Shown: positions 22,742 to 35,381, numbered from the stretch's first letter. The stretch is 64,000 nt of DNA from Perognathus longimembris pacificus (GCF_023159225.1 NC_063167.1:22261360-22325359), one strand, 5' to 3'. Translations and numbers: made by a program. The notes: generated by a model not told the origin, from the sequence alone.

Positions 22742-23614
22742 AAAATAAAACAACTAAAAGAACATAAGAACTGAAAAAAATGTGCACTGAATTTGACAAT
22801 GACATTAGTGAGAGTAGTTGTGGGAGGAGTTGGGAGCAGATTACATTAAACTCAAAGGACCAGTTATTGGAGGGGAAGTAGAAACAAACTAATGTAGAGA
22901 TGTATTGTACAAGCTTGTGATAAAAAGCTGGCAAATGATGGCAGTGTAAGAGATGGACAGTTTTGGAATGCAAAGATTTTAGCATGTAGTTATGAACAGG
23001 GAACGGGTTCGTTAAAATTTAGGGTAGCTACATTTTATTTCTGTGTTTAAATACTTAACATTGCAAACTTCAACTGCATTAAATCTGTGTAAGTGCTAGT
23101 GCAGAGAAAATGTGATTCTGAGACCAAAGACCTGGTTTCTACTAGAAATACTCAGGGCCCAACTTTGTTGCACACCTATTATAGAAATCATAATTACTAC
23201 TTTAATTTTCCCTTCTCTGTTCCAGTCATTGTGCTAGTAATCCTCACCATAAATTAATTTTCAAGGTGAGTATTAAACTACTTAATACAGATTCTTTGAG
23301 AGTTAACTTCTCAGGAACACAGATTTTTAGGATCATACTAGATCTTGAAACACAGATGGTCTGATCCTGAAGTGGGTGTTCTTTCCTCTATATCAGATTG
23401 TTTTTAAAGTTTTCTCATTTTTAAAAAAAAAACTATCAGGGATAGTAATATCTCTCACACCTATATCAAAGTGTTAAATTAGTACCATGATAATAATAAT
23501 AGTATCTATATTGTGTTTGGAAAGAAAAAAATATTGGTTAAATACCAGAAAGACCTTATACTTATGGTCATCTTTAGCAGTGTCACTTGTCTAAACAGTA
23601 TTTTACTTTTTAAG

Positions 23615-24139
23615 GTGGTGGTATCATGGATACAGAAATGTCTGAAGATATAGACCACAACCTAACTCCTACCCTTGACAGCATGTCTTATGGAATGCCG
23701 AATCAAACGGGATCTGAAAATTCATTGCTGGATGAAGATGATTATTTTTTGAACTCGGGGGATCTTGCAGGAATTCCAGTCGTTGGTAGTGACAATGAGG
23801 ATGAACAGGATTTTAGTTCAAAGGACAATCTTGTTTCTTCAGTTCATACTGATGATAGCTTGGAAGTAGAGAGAAGAGCTACACAGCATGAATCAGACAA
23901 TGAAAATGAAATACAAATTCAAAATAAATTAAAAAAAGACTTTCCTAAACAGTTTGATCAGGTTTCTGTCTTTAAATCAATACGGAAAGATTTTAGTTTA
24001 GTAAGAGAAAACAGCAAAGAGACATTTTCTGGGAAGGAGAAAAATAGAGACCTAACTTACCATGAACGTGAAAAACGGTTGGATAAATCCCATAAAGATT
24101 TGGATTCAAGGTTGAAAAGCAGTTTTTTTGATAAAGCAG
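23615..24139 (+). CDS. ZMYM4: ZMYM4 exon E2 (525 nt, acidic N-terminal region)
   Basis: The largest exon here. It completes the Cys codon (CGGI) and continues from the Met at 23626 with MDTEMSEDIDHNLTPT. The 175 residues are rich in Asp, Glu, Ser and Asn and look intrinsically disordered; there is no zinc finger. An Ile-Pro-Val-Val stretch followed by Asp/Glu at 23773-23808 resembles a SUMO-interacting motif. The C-terminal third turns basic (Lys/Arg-rich heptads). Donor GTAATA; the exon ends one base into an Ala codon. Because the length is a multiple of three (phase 1 to 1), skipping would keep the frame. The in-frame Met at 23626 could serve as an alternative start, but homology indicates upstream initiation. 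Confidence 0.97.
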
Positions 24140-24211
24140 GTAATAATTGTTGGCATAGAACCATAAAACGTAATAAAAAGTACTGATCATGTAACTTTTA
24201 TTACTTTGGAT

Positions 24212-24253
24212 ATTAAGTGAAATGTGAACAATTCATTAAGTGAAATGTGAACA
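24212..24253 (+). repeat. Tandem duplication, period 23
   Basis: attaagtgaaatgtgaaca occurs at 24212-24230 and 24235-24253, just after the E2 donor region. Confidence 0.9.
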
Positions 24254-25063
24254 GTTAATTCATTGAAAGCCTGCCCTTTTGATTTATCTTTGTTTTTTGC
24301 AAAATGATTGTATTCTCCTCCCCCCCCCCCCAGTAACTTTTGATAACAGTACAAATGGTTGAAAATAGCTTTAAACTTCATTTCTCTCTCCCTTGGTTTT
24401 AGTATTTTGATAAGAAGGCAAGCTGTTTTAATCATCAGTTCATTTTCTTAGGTTGACTATTGGAACCTGAAGTTGGATTTAATTTCTTTGTGGTGTAGCC
24501 CTAATTTAAACTGTTGTCCCTCCAATTGGTCTAAATTAGTGAAATTTACTTTTCTTTGTTTTATTTTATGTTTTATCAGTTTCTTGAAGCTTCTTTTTGC
24601 CTCGTTATCCAGTGCACTCTTATGCTTTTAACTCTTGTTCCATATATATTTTTCTCTGCCTTGCTCTCCTTCTATTTGCCTATATGCTATTCTCTCTTTG
24701 TATATATGCTTATAAAAGTACTTCATAAAAAAAGTACTTCATATTCAGCGATGCCTAAACCTCTTCTATTCTGTAGTCTTTCATAACCACTATACATTAA
24801 GAACTGTTTCCTTCTTTATATTTCCATAACATTTTGTCTTTGCCTCATTTTTTGTAGTACTAATCACATAATATTATAACTCTGATTTGTTTTGTTTCTT
24901 TCTGCCTTACTACTAGTACAGGAGTTTCTTGAGGGCCAGATTGTTTCTTACTCATTTTCGTATTCTTGGGACTTAACCTGGTACCGTGAAAATTATAGCC
25001 CTTCTACAGATCTCAAAGGATATGGAGGAGAACAAGTGCGCTATACCAATCATTGTAATTATT

Positions 25064-25260
25064 ATTATTTTTTTGCCAGTCCTGGGGCTTGAACTCAAGG
25101 CCTAGGCACTATCCTGAGCTTCTTTTGCTCAAGGCTAAGACTCTACCACTTGAGCCACAGCATCACTTCTGGCTCTTCCTGTTTATGTGGTACTGAGGAA
25201 ATGAACCCAGGTTAACACATGCTAGGCAAGCACTCTACCACTAAGCCATATTTCCAGCCC
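25064..25260 (-). mobile_element. IDL SINE, older copy
   Basis: Antisense; substitutions and small deletions (caggttaacacatgctagg). Confidence 0.8.
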
Positions 25261-25973
25261 TCATCCTAATTCTTCTGACAATTAGAAAGATATAATAGAA
25301 AAACAAACCAGTACTGTGAAAAATAATTATTTTGAGTATTCATTATATGCAAAGCTATGTAAAGGTATACTATATTTCCCAACATGCATAATTTAGTCTT
25401 CTTTCTGAAGAAGCATCATGTCTACTAGTAGAAGGGACAAGATAAGACAAATAGAAATGTCAGTGACCAATTGAACAGCATGAAATTTACTTTATAATTA
25501 AAAATAATGGTAGAAGAGTCTGCTACAGGGAGTACAGGTTTCTTTCAAATAACTGAAACTGTTTTAGTGATGTTTAAGTGAGATAATTTTTAACTATTTA
25601 GCAAATAGGAAATGCTTTATAGAGATGAGATGAATTTTGAACTGAGCAGAGTCTGGGAAAGTATAAACATTAAGACCGGGAAAACTTTGAAAGGAATTAG
25701 CAGAAGTAAGAGAAACAGCCAACGATTTCATAGCATGATGTTTGAGCAAGGAAAAGGAGTGTGGTAAGGTTGAAAGGTAGGTGAATAGGTGAAGCTAGGT
25801 GGTGCAGAACTTGAGGAACACTACTTTCTTGGGATGGTTTTGGGATCTAGTTCACTTTGATGCACATCTTTGGCGAAGAGTGGTGATTATGAAATGATAG
25901 TGTTTTAGGTCACTCTGTAAAATTTGTTATTCATATACATGTATTTGTTTGTTTGTTTGTTTTCTTTCAATAG

Positions 25974-26035
25974 CAAATCAAGTTGAAGAAACATTACATA
26001 CTCATTTACCACAAACCCCAGAAACAAACTTTAGG
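25974..26035 (+). CDS. ZMYM4: ZMYM4 exon E3 (62 nt)
   Basis: Encodes ANQVEETLHTHLPQTPETNFR. The acceptor has a TTTG-repeat/T-rich tract ending in atag; the donor is GTAAGT after a complete Arg codon. It continues the disordered N-terminal region and contains a Thr-Pro dipeptide that could be a phosphosite. Confidence 0.94.
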
Positions 26036-26415
26036 GTAAGTTTTCAGTGTGTATGTAGATTGCTGTTGATTGTGGCAAGTGTCAAAGTTTTCTTTATGTC
26101 CCTTTCTTTCTATACTATATACTAGGTAGCGCACTGATTTTTTTTAATTTCTATTTTTTAAGCACTGATTATTTTTTAAATTTACTTCTTATTTGGGCAA
26201 GGACATCCTTGGAGACAGTCTAAGAAGCCTGAACTCCTAGATTTTTTTATTTGTATATGAAAATTTAGACAGATAACACATTTACTTTTAGGCATAGGAA
26301 CTCTTAACGTATATGCATAAAATTCTTCATTTTCTCTTGAGCTTTCCTTTGGGTGTTGGACCTAAGAAGGACTAGTATTAAAATTTGAATATTAATCCTT
26401 TATATTGTGTTTTAG
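26036..26415 (+). other. Intron E3-E4 (380 nt)
   Basis: Unique AT-rich sequence; nothing recognised beyond the splice sites. Confidence 0.85.
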
Positions 26416-26586
26416 GATTCCAGCTACCCATTTGCCAATAAAGAACCCATTGGTTCGGAACTGGGGAATTCCTTTGCATCAAATATTAGAATTAAAGAAG
26501 AACCTTTGGATGATGAGTATGACAAAGCAATGGCACCACAGCAGGGACTTCTAGACAAAATTAAAGATGAACCTGAAAATGCTCAA
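26416..26586 (+). CDS. ZMYM4: ZMYM4 exon E4 (171 nt, SUMO-consensus region)
   Basis: Encodes 57 residues from DSSYPFANKEP to KDEPENAQ. Two psi-K-x-E motifs are visible: IKEE at 26491-26502 and IKDE at 26560-26571, both followed by Pro. Tandem SUMO acceptor sites ahead of SUMO-binding MYM fingers are a feature of this family. The exon is symmetric (phase 0 to 0), so skipping would remove both sites without a frameshift. Donor GTAATC. Confidence 0.96.
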
Positions 26587-26679
26587 GTAATCATTTCACC
26601 TTTTTAACCTTCTTCCTTTTATTCTACACATTAAATTATTTATTTGTGAAAGGAAGTGCTTAAAAAGTGAAGTAGAATA

Positions 26680-26850
26680 GGCACCAGTGGCTCATATCTA
26701 TAATCCTAGCTACTAAGGAGGCTGAGATCTGGAGGATTGTGATTGAAAGCCAACTCAAGCAGAAAAGTCTCCAAAATAATGAGCAAAAAGCTGGGGTAGA
26801 GGCATGTTTCAAGTGGTAGAACAGCACATAAGCAAGCTAGCTAAGCAGGC
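26680..26850 (+). mobile_element. B1-ID chimeric SINE, decayed
   Basis: Sense ggcaccagtggctcatatct start; ID half shortened. Confidence 0.65.
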
Positions 26851-26939
26851 ATGAGACGGCAGTGGAATGGGGGAAGTGAAGTGGTTGGTTGACAGGATGA
26901 AAGACTGTTAAGGAGGTTGAGGCTATTTGAATTATCTGT

Positions 26940-27148
26940 TTTTTGGTATTTTTTTTTCCAGTCCTGGGCCTTGTACTCAGGGCCTGAGCACTGTCCATGG
27001 CTTCTTTTTGCTCAAGGCTAGCACTTTGCCACTTGAGCCACAGCGCCACTTCTGGCCATTTTCTGTATATGTGGTGCTGGGGAATCGAACCCAGGGCTTC
27101 ATGTAAACGAGGCAAGCACTCTTTGCCATTAGGCCATATTCCCAGCCC
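26940..27148 (-). mobile_element. IDL SINE
   Basis: TSD tttgaattatct on both sides. Confidence 0.9.
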
Positions 27149-27651
27149 AGTTTGAATTATCTTGTAAGACAACTACATGAAAATTTTCTTGAATAGTAAT
27201 TAAGGCGTTTAATCATCGTTCTTAAATACTGCTGTGATCTTTGCGGTGCTTTTCAATACAAGATTAGGGAACCAGTGAGTTTGAAGGTGAGTTTTAGAAG
27301 AACCAGTGAGTCTCAGAAGGTGAGAAGTGAATACAGCATGAATTAGCTGTTTCTCTGAAATAGTACTTGATCTGGAGAAAGCTTAACCTTTCTATCTTTC
27401 TGCTAGATTAGGGAGTTTGAGAATATGAGACGTGTGTGGAAGAGAATGTTTTATTCAGGTTTTTTTTTTTTAATTTCTCAACCTTGCCACCATTGACAAG
27501 ATAATTATTTGTTATGGGGGTCTGCCCTGTACATTACAGGATCTTTAGCAAGATTCTTTGCCTCTATTGTCTAGATGTCAGTAACGTCCCTTTCTCCCTC
27601 CATTTATAACAAGCAGAAATATCTTCAGATATTACCAAATGTCTCCTGGAA

Positions 27652-27890
27652 AGCTGGGTGCTGGTGGATCATGCCTGTAATCCTAGGTAATAAGGAGGCC
27701 GAGATCTGAGGATTGAAGTTCTAAGCTAGTTCAGGCAAAAAGGTCCATGAGACACCTATCTCCAATTAACTACAGAAAACTGGAAGTGGAGTTGTGGCTC
27801 AAAGTGGTAGAGTACTAGCCTTGAGCAAAAGAACTCAGGGACATTGCCCAGACACTTGAGTTCAAGCCCCATGATGGAAAAAAAGAAAAA
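27652..27890 (+). mobile_element. B1-ID chimeric SINE
   Basis: Sense, complete with ttgagttcaagccccatgat end. Confidence 0.8.
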
Positions 27891-28224
27891 AATCCCCTGG
27901 GAAGCAAAGTTATCTGTTATTGAGAATCAGCACTTTAGAGTATAGAAATTGAAGAATAGGTGATTATAGAATTGAATGATTTATATGAATCAGATGATGA
28001 GTTAGGCAAGAATTACTTTAGTGCTTAGGAGAAGATAAATTTAATAGGATAGTGATGGCAAAGCTGTAGGAATTGGATGGATATAAGTGTAATTGTAGCC
28101 TCATTGAAGGCATGTTTGTGGGAACAGGTAAAATTAGAGAGCTTGGACAACTGATTAGGTATTAGGGCTCTAACACTTAGGAAGAGTTCATTTGACAGTA
28201 TATGCCTTACAAGATTACAACCAT

Positions 28225-28440
28225 GGGGCTGGGAATATTGCCTAGTGGCAAGAGTGCTTTCCTTGTATACATGAAGCCCTGGGTTTGATTCCTCAGCACC
28301 ACATATATAGGAAATTGCCAGAAGTGGCACTGTGGCTCAAGTGGCAGAGTGCTAGACTTGAGCAAAAAAAAAAGAAGCCATGGACAGTGCTCAGACCCTG
28401 AGGTCAAGGCCCAGGACTGGCAAAAAAAAAAAAAAAAAAG
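28225..28440 (+). mobile_element. IDL SINE
   Basis: Sense; A tail of 17 bases. Flanks agattacaacca / agactataatca are a decayed TSD. Confidence 0.88.
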
Positions 28441-29189
28441 ACTATAATCAGGGCTGTATGTAGGGCAGGCCTTGAATCTCTTTACATTTCCTAATGTGAA
28501 CATAAGAAATGCTAATATTGGCAGGATGCCAAAAATATCTTTCTTTTGTATATGACCCATGGTATGGTATGTCTTTGGACTTTGGGAAGGTTAGTATTAA
28601 TGTTTTCAAAACAGGTTTTAATAGCTAGAGAATTAAAAATATATGAATATATTCAAAATATAAATAAAAATAAATGTGTAAATATATTCAGAATTATAAA
28701 ATGCAGAATATCAAGTTTTGTCATGATTATGAAGGAGAACTTTCCCTAAAGTTCACCTCTTAATTGACAAGGCTCTTGGAAATGAAGCAGTAACATGAGT
28801 AGGTTGTAGGTATAAGCTCTTAAAGCATTCTTTGTGCTTTATTCTGTATGTTGGCCCGCAGTAAGGCAGTCCCAGTGTGTAGTTTTCCCTAAGCAATTCT
28901 TTTGTTAGTCATGTGATCCTGTAGGATCAAACTTTTGGTGATTCTTTTATAAATGCTCCAGGGTAATTCATATTATAAACTGTAGGTACTTATTTTTTCC
29001 TTCTTGTCTTTTGCCCTCTTTCTTCCTCTTTTTCTGACTACTTTTTCTTTCCTCTTAATTGTCCTGTTTGTTTTTTCTTAAGGTATTTCTCCCTCATGTC
29101 CATTGGAAATCTGTGTGTCTTGCTTTTCATTGTGGTATAATGCTTTATTAGTCTTACTCATTTCTAGAGGATTATTTATTTATGCTCAA

Positions 29190-29249
29190 AAACATACTAT
29201 TGGATGGGAATTGAACTCTTGCTTGCCACTAGGCCATATTCCCAGCCCT
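29190..29249 (-). mobile_element. IDL fragment (5' end only)
   Basis: Holds only the gaactcttgcttgccactag to cagccc end; it serves as the landing site of the next pair. Confidence 0.7.
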
Positions 29250-29263
29250 TGTTTTGTGTTTTT

Positions 29264-29688
29264 ATTTTTTTTTTTGGCCAGTCCTAGGCCGTGAACTCAG
29301 GGCCTGAGCACTGTCCCTGGCTTCTTTTTTGCTCAAGGCTAGCACTCTGCCACTTGAGCTACAGCGCCACTTCTGGCCATTTTCTGTATATGTGGTGCTG
29401 AGGAATCGAACCCAGGGCCTCAAGTATACAAGGCAAGCACTCTTGCCACTAGGCCATATCCCCAGCCCCAAATACAGTTTTGTTTTTTTGTTTTTTTTTT
29501 GGCCAGTCCTGGGCCTTGGACTCAGGGCCTGAGCACTGTCCCTGGCTTCCTTTTGCTCAAGGCTAGCACTCTGCCACTTGAGCCACAGTGCCACTTCTGG
29601 CCATTTTCTGTATATGTGGTGCTGGGGAATTGAACCCAGGGCTTCATGTATACAAGGCAAGCTCTCTTGCCACTAGGCCATATCCTCA
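29264..29688 (-). mobile_element. Two tandem IDL SINEs inserted as a nested set
   Basis: Copies at 29264-29468 and 29481-29688. The whole set is bracketed by cttgttttgtgttttt at 29248-29263 and 29689-29704, implying successive insertion at one site. Confidence 0.85.
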
Positions 29689-29704
29689 GCTTGTTTTGTG
29701 TTTT

Positions 29705-30345
29705 TGATAGACGGTTTTGGTATGTTATTCAGGCTGGCCTTGAACTTGCTATTCTTCTGCCTCTGCTTCTGTTACAAGTATGTAACAATGCACCTGGCCT
29801 CAATCTACTTTTTTTGCATACAAAAAGGTATTGGGTTTTGAACTCAGGGCCTCTCACTTGCTAATAAGTAGGTATTCAATCACTTGACCCATTTGAACAG
29901 TCCTTTGAGCTTTTCTGCTCAAGACAGTTCTCTACCACTTTGAGCCACAGCTCTACTTTTGGTTTTCTGGTAGTTAGACATAAAAGTCTCACAGACTTTC
30001 CTGTCTGGCTTTGAATCTCAATCTTCAGATCTCAGCCTCCTGAGTAGAATTATAGGTGTGAGCCACCAGCGCCCAGCTTGTTGCTTATTCTTGTAATAGG
30101 ATCTGGCTTTATGCCTGGGCCAACCTAGACTACAGTTCTCTTATTTGTTCTTCCCTTTGACATGCATCTGCTACTGTGTCTAGCCATTGTGCTTCCCTAA
30201 TAGCTTTAGAATTACAGGCATGTACAACTAGATGGAATATTCCAGAATTTTATGCCTAGGTTGGCCTTGAATCATAATCCCAATCTCTGCCTCCCAAGTA
30301 GACGGGATTATAGGCTTGAGCCACCACACCTCACTCTTAACTTTA
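29705..30345 (-). mobile_element. Cluster of B1 and B1-ID SINEs
   Basis: B1 at 29705-29800, B1-ID at 29895-30085, and one or two B1 copies at 30090-30345 (ggccttgaatcataatccca, gcttgagccacca). Confidence 0.6.
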
Positions 30346-30774
30346 CTTTTGACCATCAGTTACTAGTAACTTTTCTCATGGTTTAATAAAATCAGTCTTA
30401 GTTCATGGTGTCTTTCCAGAACTTTCCTTGAGTTGTCTCTGTTCTTACCTTTGTAGTTTTGCTTTCAGTTCACTTTTTCTCTTTTAATACAGTTCATTTT
30501 TATCTTAATTTCTTTACTATATAAATTACTCGGGTGCTAAATAAACTGTATGTGTACACTTAACTTGTACTCATTTGCTCTTGGTTGTTTTTTCAGTTAG
30601 AAGTTGCCAAGTGTGTCATTTGTTATCTTCATCCTGAAGTTACTGCATAACATCATTTAGTTTCCAGTTTCATTTCTTTACTCTGCTCCCAGTATATGTT
30701 ACTCTAGTTTTTTCTATAGGCTTATAAAATACATATTTATATTTACAGAAGCTTTTATTTGTAGTACTGTATTG

Positions 30775-30920
30775 TTTTATCCTCCTAACAGCCTTATGGC
30801 CAGAGTACAGGTTATACAATTATATTTGTGGATGAGGGAGCTGAGTTTCAAAGAGATTATGTAAGTTTAAGTACTTAAGGCCATTATATCCAGATGTCAG
30901 TTATAATCAGAATCTTTTTT
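30775..30920 (+). repeat. MIR SINE remnant
   Basis: tcctcctaacagccttatgg ... gatgagggagctgagtttca ... agagattatgtaa matches the MIR core in order. Similar fainter traces lie at 41950-42100 and 53085-53180. Confidence 0.6.
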
Positions 30921-31575
30921 TTTGTTATTCTTATCAGTCTTTCTATAACTTAAAGAACAAAATGGAACAATGAAAGTTTTAATTTTTAAAAATGTTTAGA
31001 GAAATTTCTAAAATAGAAAATTTAAAGAGAGCCAGAGTTCTTATTCTTCCTCTCCTTTCTCATAGGTTCTGAAAGCTAGATGCTAAAGAATACTATATTA
31101 AAATCATGATTATTTTCTCTTCTGTTCAAAATAATAAAAGGTGAACTAATTTATCAGTCTTTTCATTGAAATAAATGTGAATTAAGATGGGAAAGCAAAT
31201 TACTTGTTAAAATAGTGATTAAATCCCCACTTAGAAAGTAGACTGCAGTCATTCAAATATTAGGGCTTTGTATTAACCAGGTCAAGTTAATTTGACTAGA
31301 AAATGTATTCTTAATTTCTGAGATATGGGTTAGGTTATTAATAGGGGTATTTTCCTACAAGTAAAGCAGGAAAAGTAAAAACATAAGTAAAGGAGATTTA
31401 AAAAAAAACAAACACCCCTTTTCTTCTTCTAAAAGTTTGTTGCATCTATCAGATACTTGTTTTTGGAAATACATTTGTTATTTGTTCCTCACTGATTTGT
31501 TTGTAAAATTTTTGTAAAAATATTCCCTTTGTTGGGGAATTCAGACTAACTGAATTGTACTGAAGGCATTATGGG

Positions 31576-31790
31576 CTGTGTGCGGGCGGTTCACACCTGT
31601 AACCCTAGCTACTCAGGAAGCTGAGATCTGAGGATCGGTTTCCAAGCCAGCCTGGGCAGGAAAGTCCTTGAGACTCTTTTCTCCATTTAACCACCAGAAA
31701 ACCGCAACTGCAAATGGTAGTGCCTTAACCTGAGGAGCTCAAGGTTAGTGCCTAAGTTCAAGCCCCATGACTGACCAAAAAAAAGGGGGG
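31576..31790 (+). mobile_element. B1-ID chimeric SINE
   Basis: TSD aggcattatgg at about 31564-31574 and 31792-31802. Confidence 0.8.
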
Positions 31791-32624
31791 GAGGCATTAT
31801 GGAGTAAAACGCAATACTTTTCAGTATATTCTTATTTTGTTACAATATGTACTTAAAGTTTAACTTGCCAGGATGTTAAAATTGTCCTCATAAAGAGTAA
31901 GAAAACTGACTGGAGACCATTAGAGTGAGCTAATAAGCACTGATTCTGATTCTGATTAATCATTTGTGTGGAAATTGAGAGGATCATGAATTGGAGCTAG
32001 CCTGGGTAAAAAGTTAACAGGATTCCATTGCAAAAAATCAGAATTGCTTGGTTGTGAGCACCTGTTATCTCAGCTATTCTGGAAGCAAAGATAGGGGATC
32101 ACAGGCTGAGATTGGTGAGGCAAAAACAAGAAGTCATGAGACCTTACCAAAATATAATTAAAGCAAAAACAGGAATAGGGGTTGTCTGAAGTTATGAGTT
32201 CAAATCCTATTGCTACAAAAACTAAAAATTTAACTGGATATTTGCTTTAATATACTATAAACATAATTTCAGGCAAACAAATATTAGGAAAATTTAATAT
32301 ATTTAATCAACAGCGCAACTGTGAATATCTATTCTGATGAAATCTCAAGTAATTCATTGTGCATTTCTTATAATTGACATTCTTGATCATGACAAGGAAG
32401 TACTTATTTTCAATAAATGTCACTGAACGTTAAAATGATGGAAGCCTTCTGTTAGTAATTACTAAAAGAACACAATTACTGATATTAGCATTATCATTTA
32501 ATTTTTGTTGGATTTTGGCTCACTGCCTGTTAAGGAAATCAGAAGAAAAGGTAATAGAAAGAGGAAGATAAAATGATCATCACTTGTTGGTAAGAATACT
32601 AGAAAATGCATGGAACTCAGCAGG

Positions 32625-32870
32625 TGCCGATGACTCAAGCCTGTGATCCCAGCTACTCAGGAGGCTGAGATCTGAGGGTCATGATTCAAAGCCAGCCCAA
32701 GCAGGAAAGTTTGTTAATAATTTGTTTGGAAATTGGGAGGGTCATGGATTATTTCCAATTAATTACAGAAAAAGCCAGAAGTTGTGCTGTGCCTCAAGTG
32801 GTAGAGCGCTTGCCTTGAGGAAAAGGAGTGTGCAGGCCCAGAGTTCAAGACCCAGGATCTGCAAAAAAAA
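32625..32870 (+). mobile_element. B1-ID chimeric SINE
   Basis: Sense; a 35-nt foreign stretch sits between the B1 and ID halves. A decayed B1-like stretch lies at 31980-32215. Confidence 0.65.
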
Positions 32871-33584
32871 ACAAACCAAAAACCTTCTAAAAAGAAAATT
32901 AATAGAACTCATGAAAGCTTAGTGGAATGTCTAGTTGTATTGTAGATATGTAGAAGATTGTTTCTATAAATATTTCCCAGTTAGATGACTTAGAGAACAA
33001 AGTATACTATTCTCAGCAACCACTGAAAGTACTATGTGAGATAAAAGACAACTTGAGTGGAGAGTTTTTTCAAATATAAGAAATATGTCAGTTGTTCCTA
33101 AAATAAGGTATAGATTTTCTGTGAACAAATCAATATGTTAGTGATTAGATTTTGAAGTTTTGAAGAAAAATAGGTGTGCATATACACATTTACTACGTAT
33201 ATATTCTAAATTAATAGTTGGAGCAATTAAGTGGCAAACCTTGTTAAATGGTTAAACATCTTGTAATAGTTTCTTTATGGTAGTGTAACATGGTAAGATT
33301 AGTCATGCTGATAATGGTTTGCATAGATCTCCCTCATATTAAAATTTTGTATATTAATCAGTGGCAAGTGGAACAATTTCACTTACTAGTGGAAATAAAA
33401 TGCCTAATCCATAGAGTAAAACCAGTGTTGGCAAGTTATTGGTAGATAGCCAAATCTACCCTACCTGGTGTTTTCTTATTTTGTTTTTCTGCCCACTCCC
33501 TTGTACGTAGTTTTATGGAACATTGCCATGTTCAGTTATTAATATATTGTCTTGTGAGTGCTTTTGCTCTACTATGGCAGAGTT

Positions 33585-33670
33585 GAGTAGTTGTGACAGA
33601 GACCATATGGCCTGCAGAGTCAAAAATATTTACTATCTGGCCCTTTGCAGATAAAGTTTGCTGACCCCTG
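33585..33670 (+). repeat. hAT-type nonautonomous DNA transposon end (MER-like)
   Basis: agagttgagtagttgtgaca ... ggcctgcagagtc ... tttgctgacccctg is the familiar end of a mammalian hAT MER element. I am not sure of the family name. Confidence 0.6.
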
Positions 33671-34369
33671 GATTAAAGGACTGTATTATAAACAATGAAA
33701 CCACTTTCTTATTATTTTATTATGGAAGTAAATCTTTGTAAGAGATAGAAGAAATCACAAAGGTAAAGATTGTCAGATTTTTGGGATACAAATGGATCAG
33801 TACATAAAAATTTTAAGTCAAAGTACATATTGAGGAAATGTTGATAAGAAATGCTATCAAGGATGAATGTTGCATTACAATGCAAATAGGAGCAACGTGT
33901 GGAAAGACTTATTTTTTTTTCATAAATTGCTGGAGTAAGAATTTTTGTTGGGAAAATAATCTGTCATTATGTATAGCAATCCTTTACTATATGCCTTTTA
34001 AATTAGGAACTCTACTTTTAGAATTAAAGTAGACTCATGGCATTACTGATTATATTAAGTATGTAAAAACACTAAATAGACCAACATTGGGTTATAGTTA
34101 TATAATGTCAGTGCAAGACCATCTGGATACCAGAAGCAGAAAGATACAAGTAATACTGATCCTGTCTTTACTGAGAGTTTTTCTTAATGACTTTATTTAA
34201 AATTTTATTTTTTACAGATTTTTACATAAATTGTTATTTTAAAAAATGCATTTACTATCTTTATTGGAGGTTTGGGTTTCTTTAATTTTATGTCTGAGAC
34301 ATTTATACTCACCTCAGTCATCTCTTTGTGTAATCTGATATGTGGGATAAATAAAATGTGTTAGTACTT

Positions 34370-34700
34370 CTCAAATTTGCGTAGTAGTGACATTCCCCAC
34401 CACAGAGTGTGTCTGAGATACCCCAGTGTTCCAGGAATAAGTAGTAATATTGCAATATTTGTAAGCTATGATGTGAAAAACAGTATCTTAAAATTTAAAA
34501 AAAATTACTAAATGTAGCATGATGCAACATTTTATAATTGTAAAAATAGACAACCGCACTGAGTGATGATCATTCACTCATGGCTTAAAATATATATACG
34601 CGCACTTAAAAATCAATGAAAAGACACAGTTTAAAATGTGATTTTAGGGTTCGCAGACTACCTTGGCCTCCGGGGTTCTTGGATTAAGATCTTAGAAACA
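34370..34700. repeat. Possible hAT/Charlie-like remnant
   Basis: Starts agtacttctcaaatttgcg and ends near ggcctccggggttcttgg; AT-rich, decayed. Weak call. Confidence 0.25.
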
Positions 34701-35381
34701 CTACCATTTAGTTACTAGAAATTACTTTGGGAGTTGAGGGCATGCCTCAAGTGTTGTAACACTTGCCTGGCATGTGTGAAGCCCTGGGTGCAATCCCCAG
34801 GAAAGGAAAATTAAAGAAGTGTTTTGGAGTAATATGAAGTAATATGCAAACATTCAAACAATTCAAGTGAGTACAAAATGAGTTTATAAGAAACGATACT
34901 CTAGAAAAATTACATTTGTATAAAGAAACAAAACCTATCTTTGAATAGAAGAAGGGAAAAGACTGGAAAGAAATATACCAAAAAGAGTAACAGTGGTTCT
35001 TTTTGGGTAATGGAAATTTATTAGAAGTTTTTTCTTCTTTCTACTTACCAAAATTTTCTATAGTGATTGTGTATTACTTTTATAATAAAGTTACTTAAAA
35101 TACTGTAATATTTAAGAAATTTCAGAACTGATTTGTAAATGTCTGGTAAAATCTCAGGCTGTTAAAGAGCTAACATGAATTTTTTCCTCTTACCCTCTCA
35201 GAATATGCAAGCATGTTACACTAATCTTGTTGTTCATTATAGCTTGCTGTTTTGTATTTCATTAAGTTAATATTGTAAACATTTTCCACTTCTATATAGC
35301 AATAGTACAATGTCTTGCATGTTTAGATTTCTTTGTAGATGTTTTCTCCATGCTTATTTACTTATTTTTTCCTTTTTGAAG

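Larger units (their letters stand above)
10928..23614 (+). other. Intron E1-E2 (12.7 kb)
   Basis: Holds five L1 3'-end pieces, a pyrimidine tract, several SINEs, a TG microsatellite and a possible LTR remnant. Unique-looking AT-rich sequence at 10980-11830, 12000-12240, 14670-15000, 16560-17640, 21160-21720 and 22760-23614, apart from the small elements listed separately. Confidence 0.75.
24140..25973 (+). other. Intron E2-E3 (1.8 kb)
   Basis: Mostly unique AT-rich sequence with a 23-bp tandem duplication at 24212-24253, one IDL SINE at 25064-25260 and a TTTG repeat just before the E3 acceptor. Confidence 0.8.
26587..35381 (+). other. Intron E4-E5 (8.8 kb)
   Basis: SINEs are concentrated at 26680-30345. 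Beyond that there is largely unique sequence with a MIR (30775-30920), two B1-ID elements and hAT-like remnants (33585-33670, 34370-34700). Confidence 0.75.

Noticed and set aside
29262..29660. 132-aa minus-strand ORF
   Set aside because: Reads across two tandem IDL copies; not a gene.
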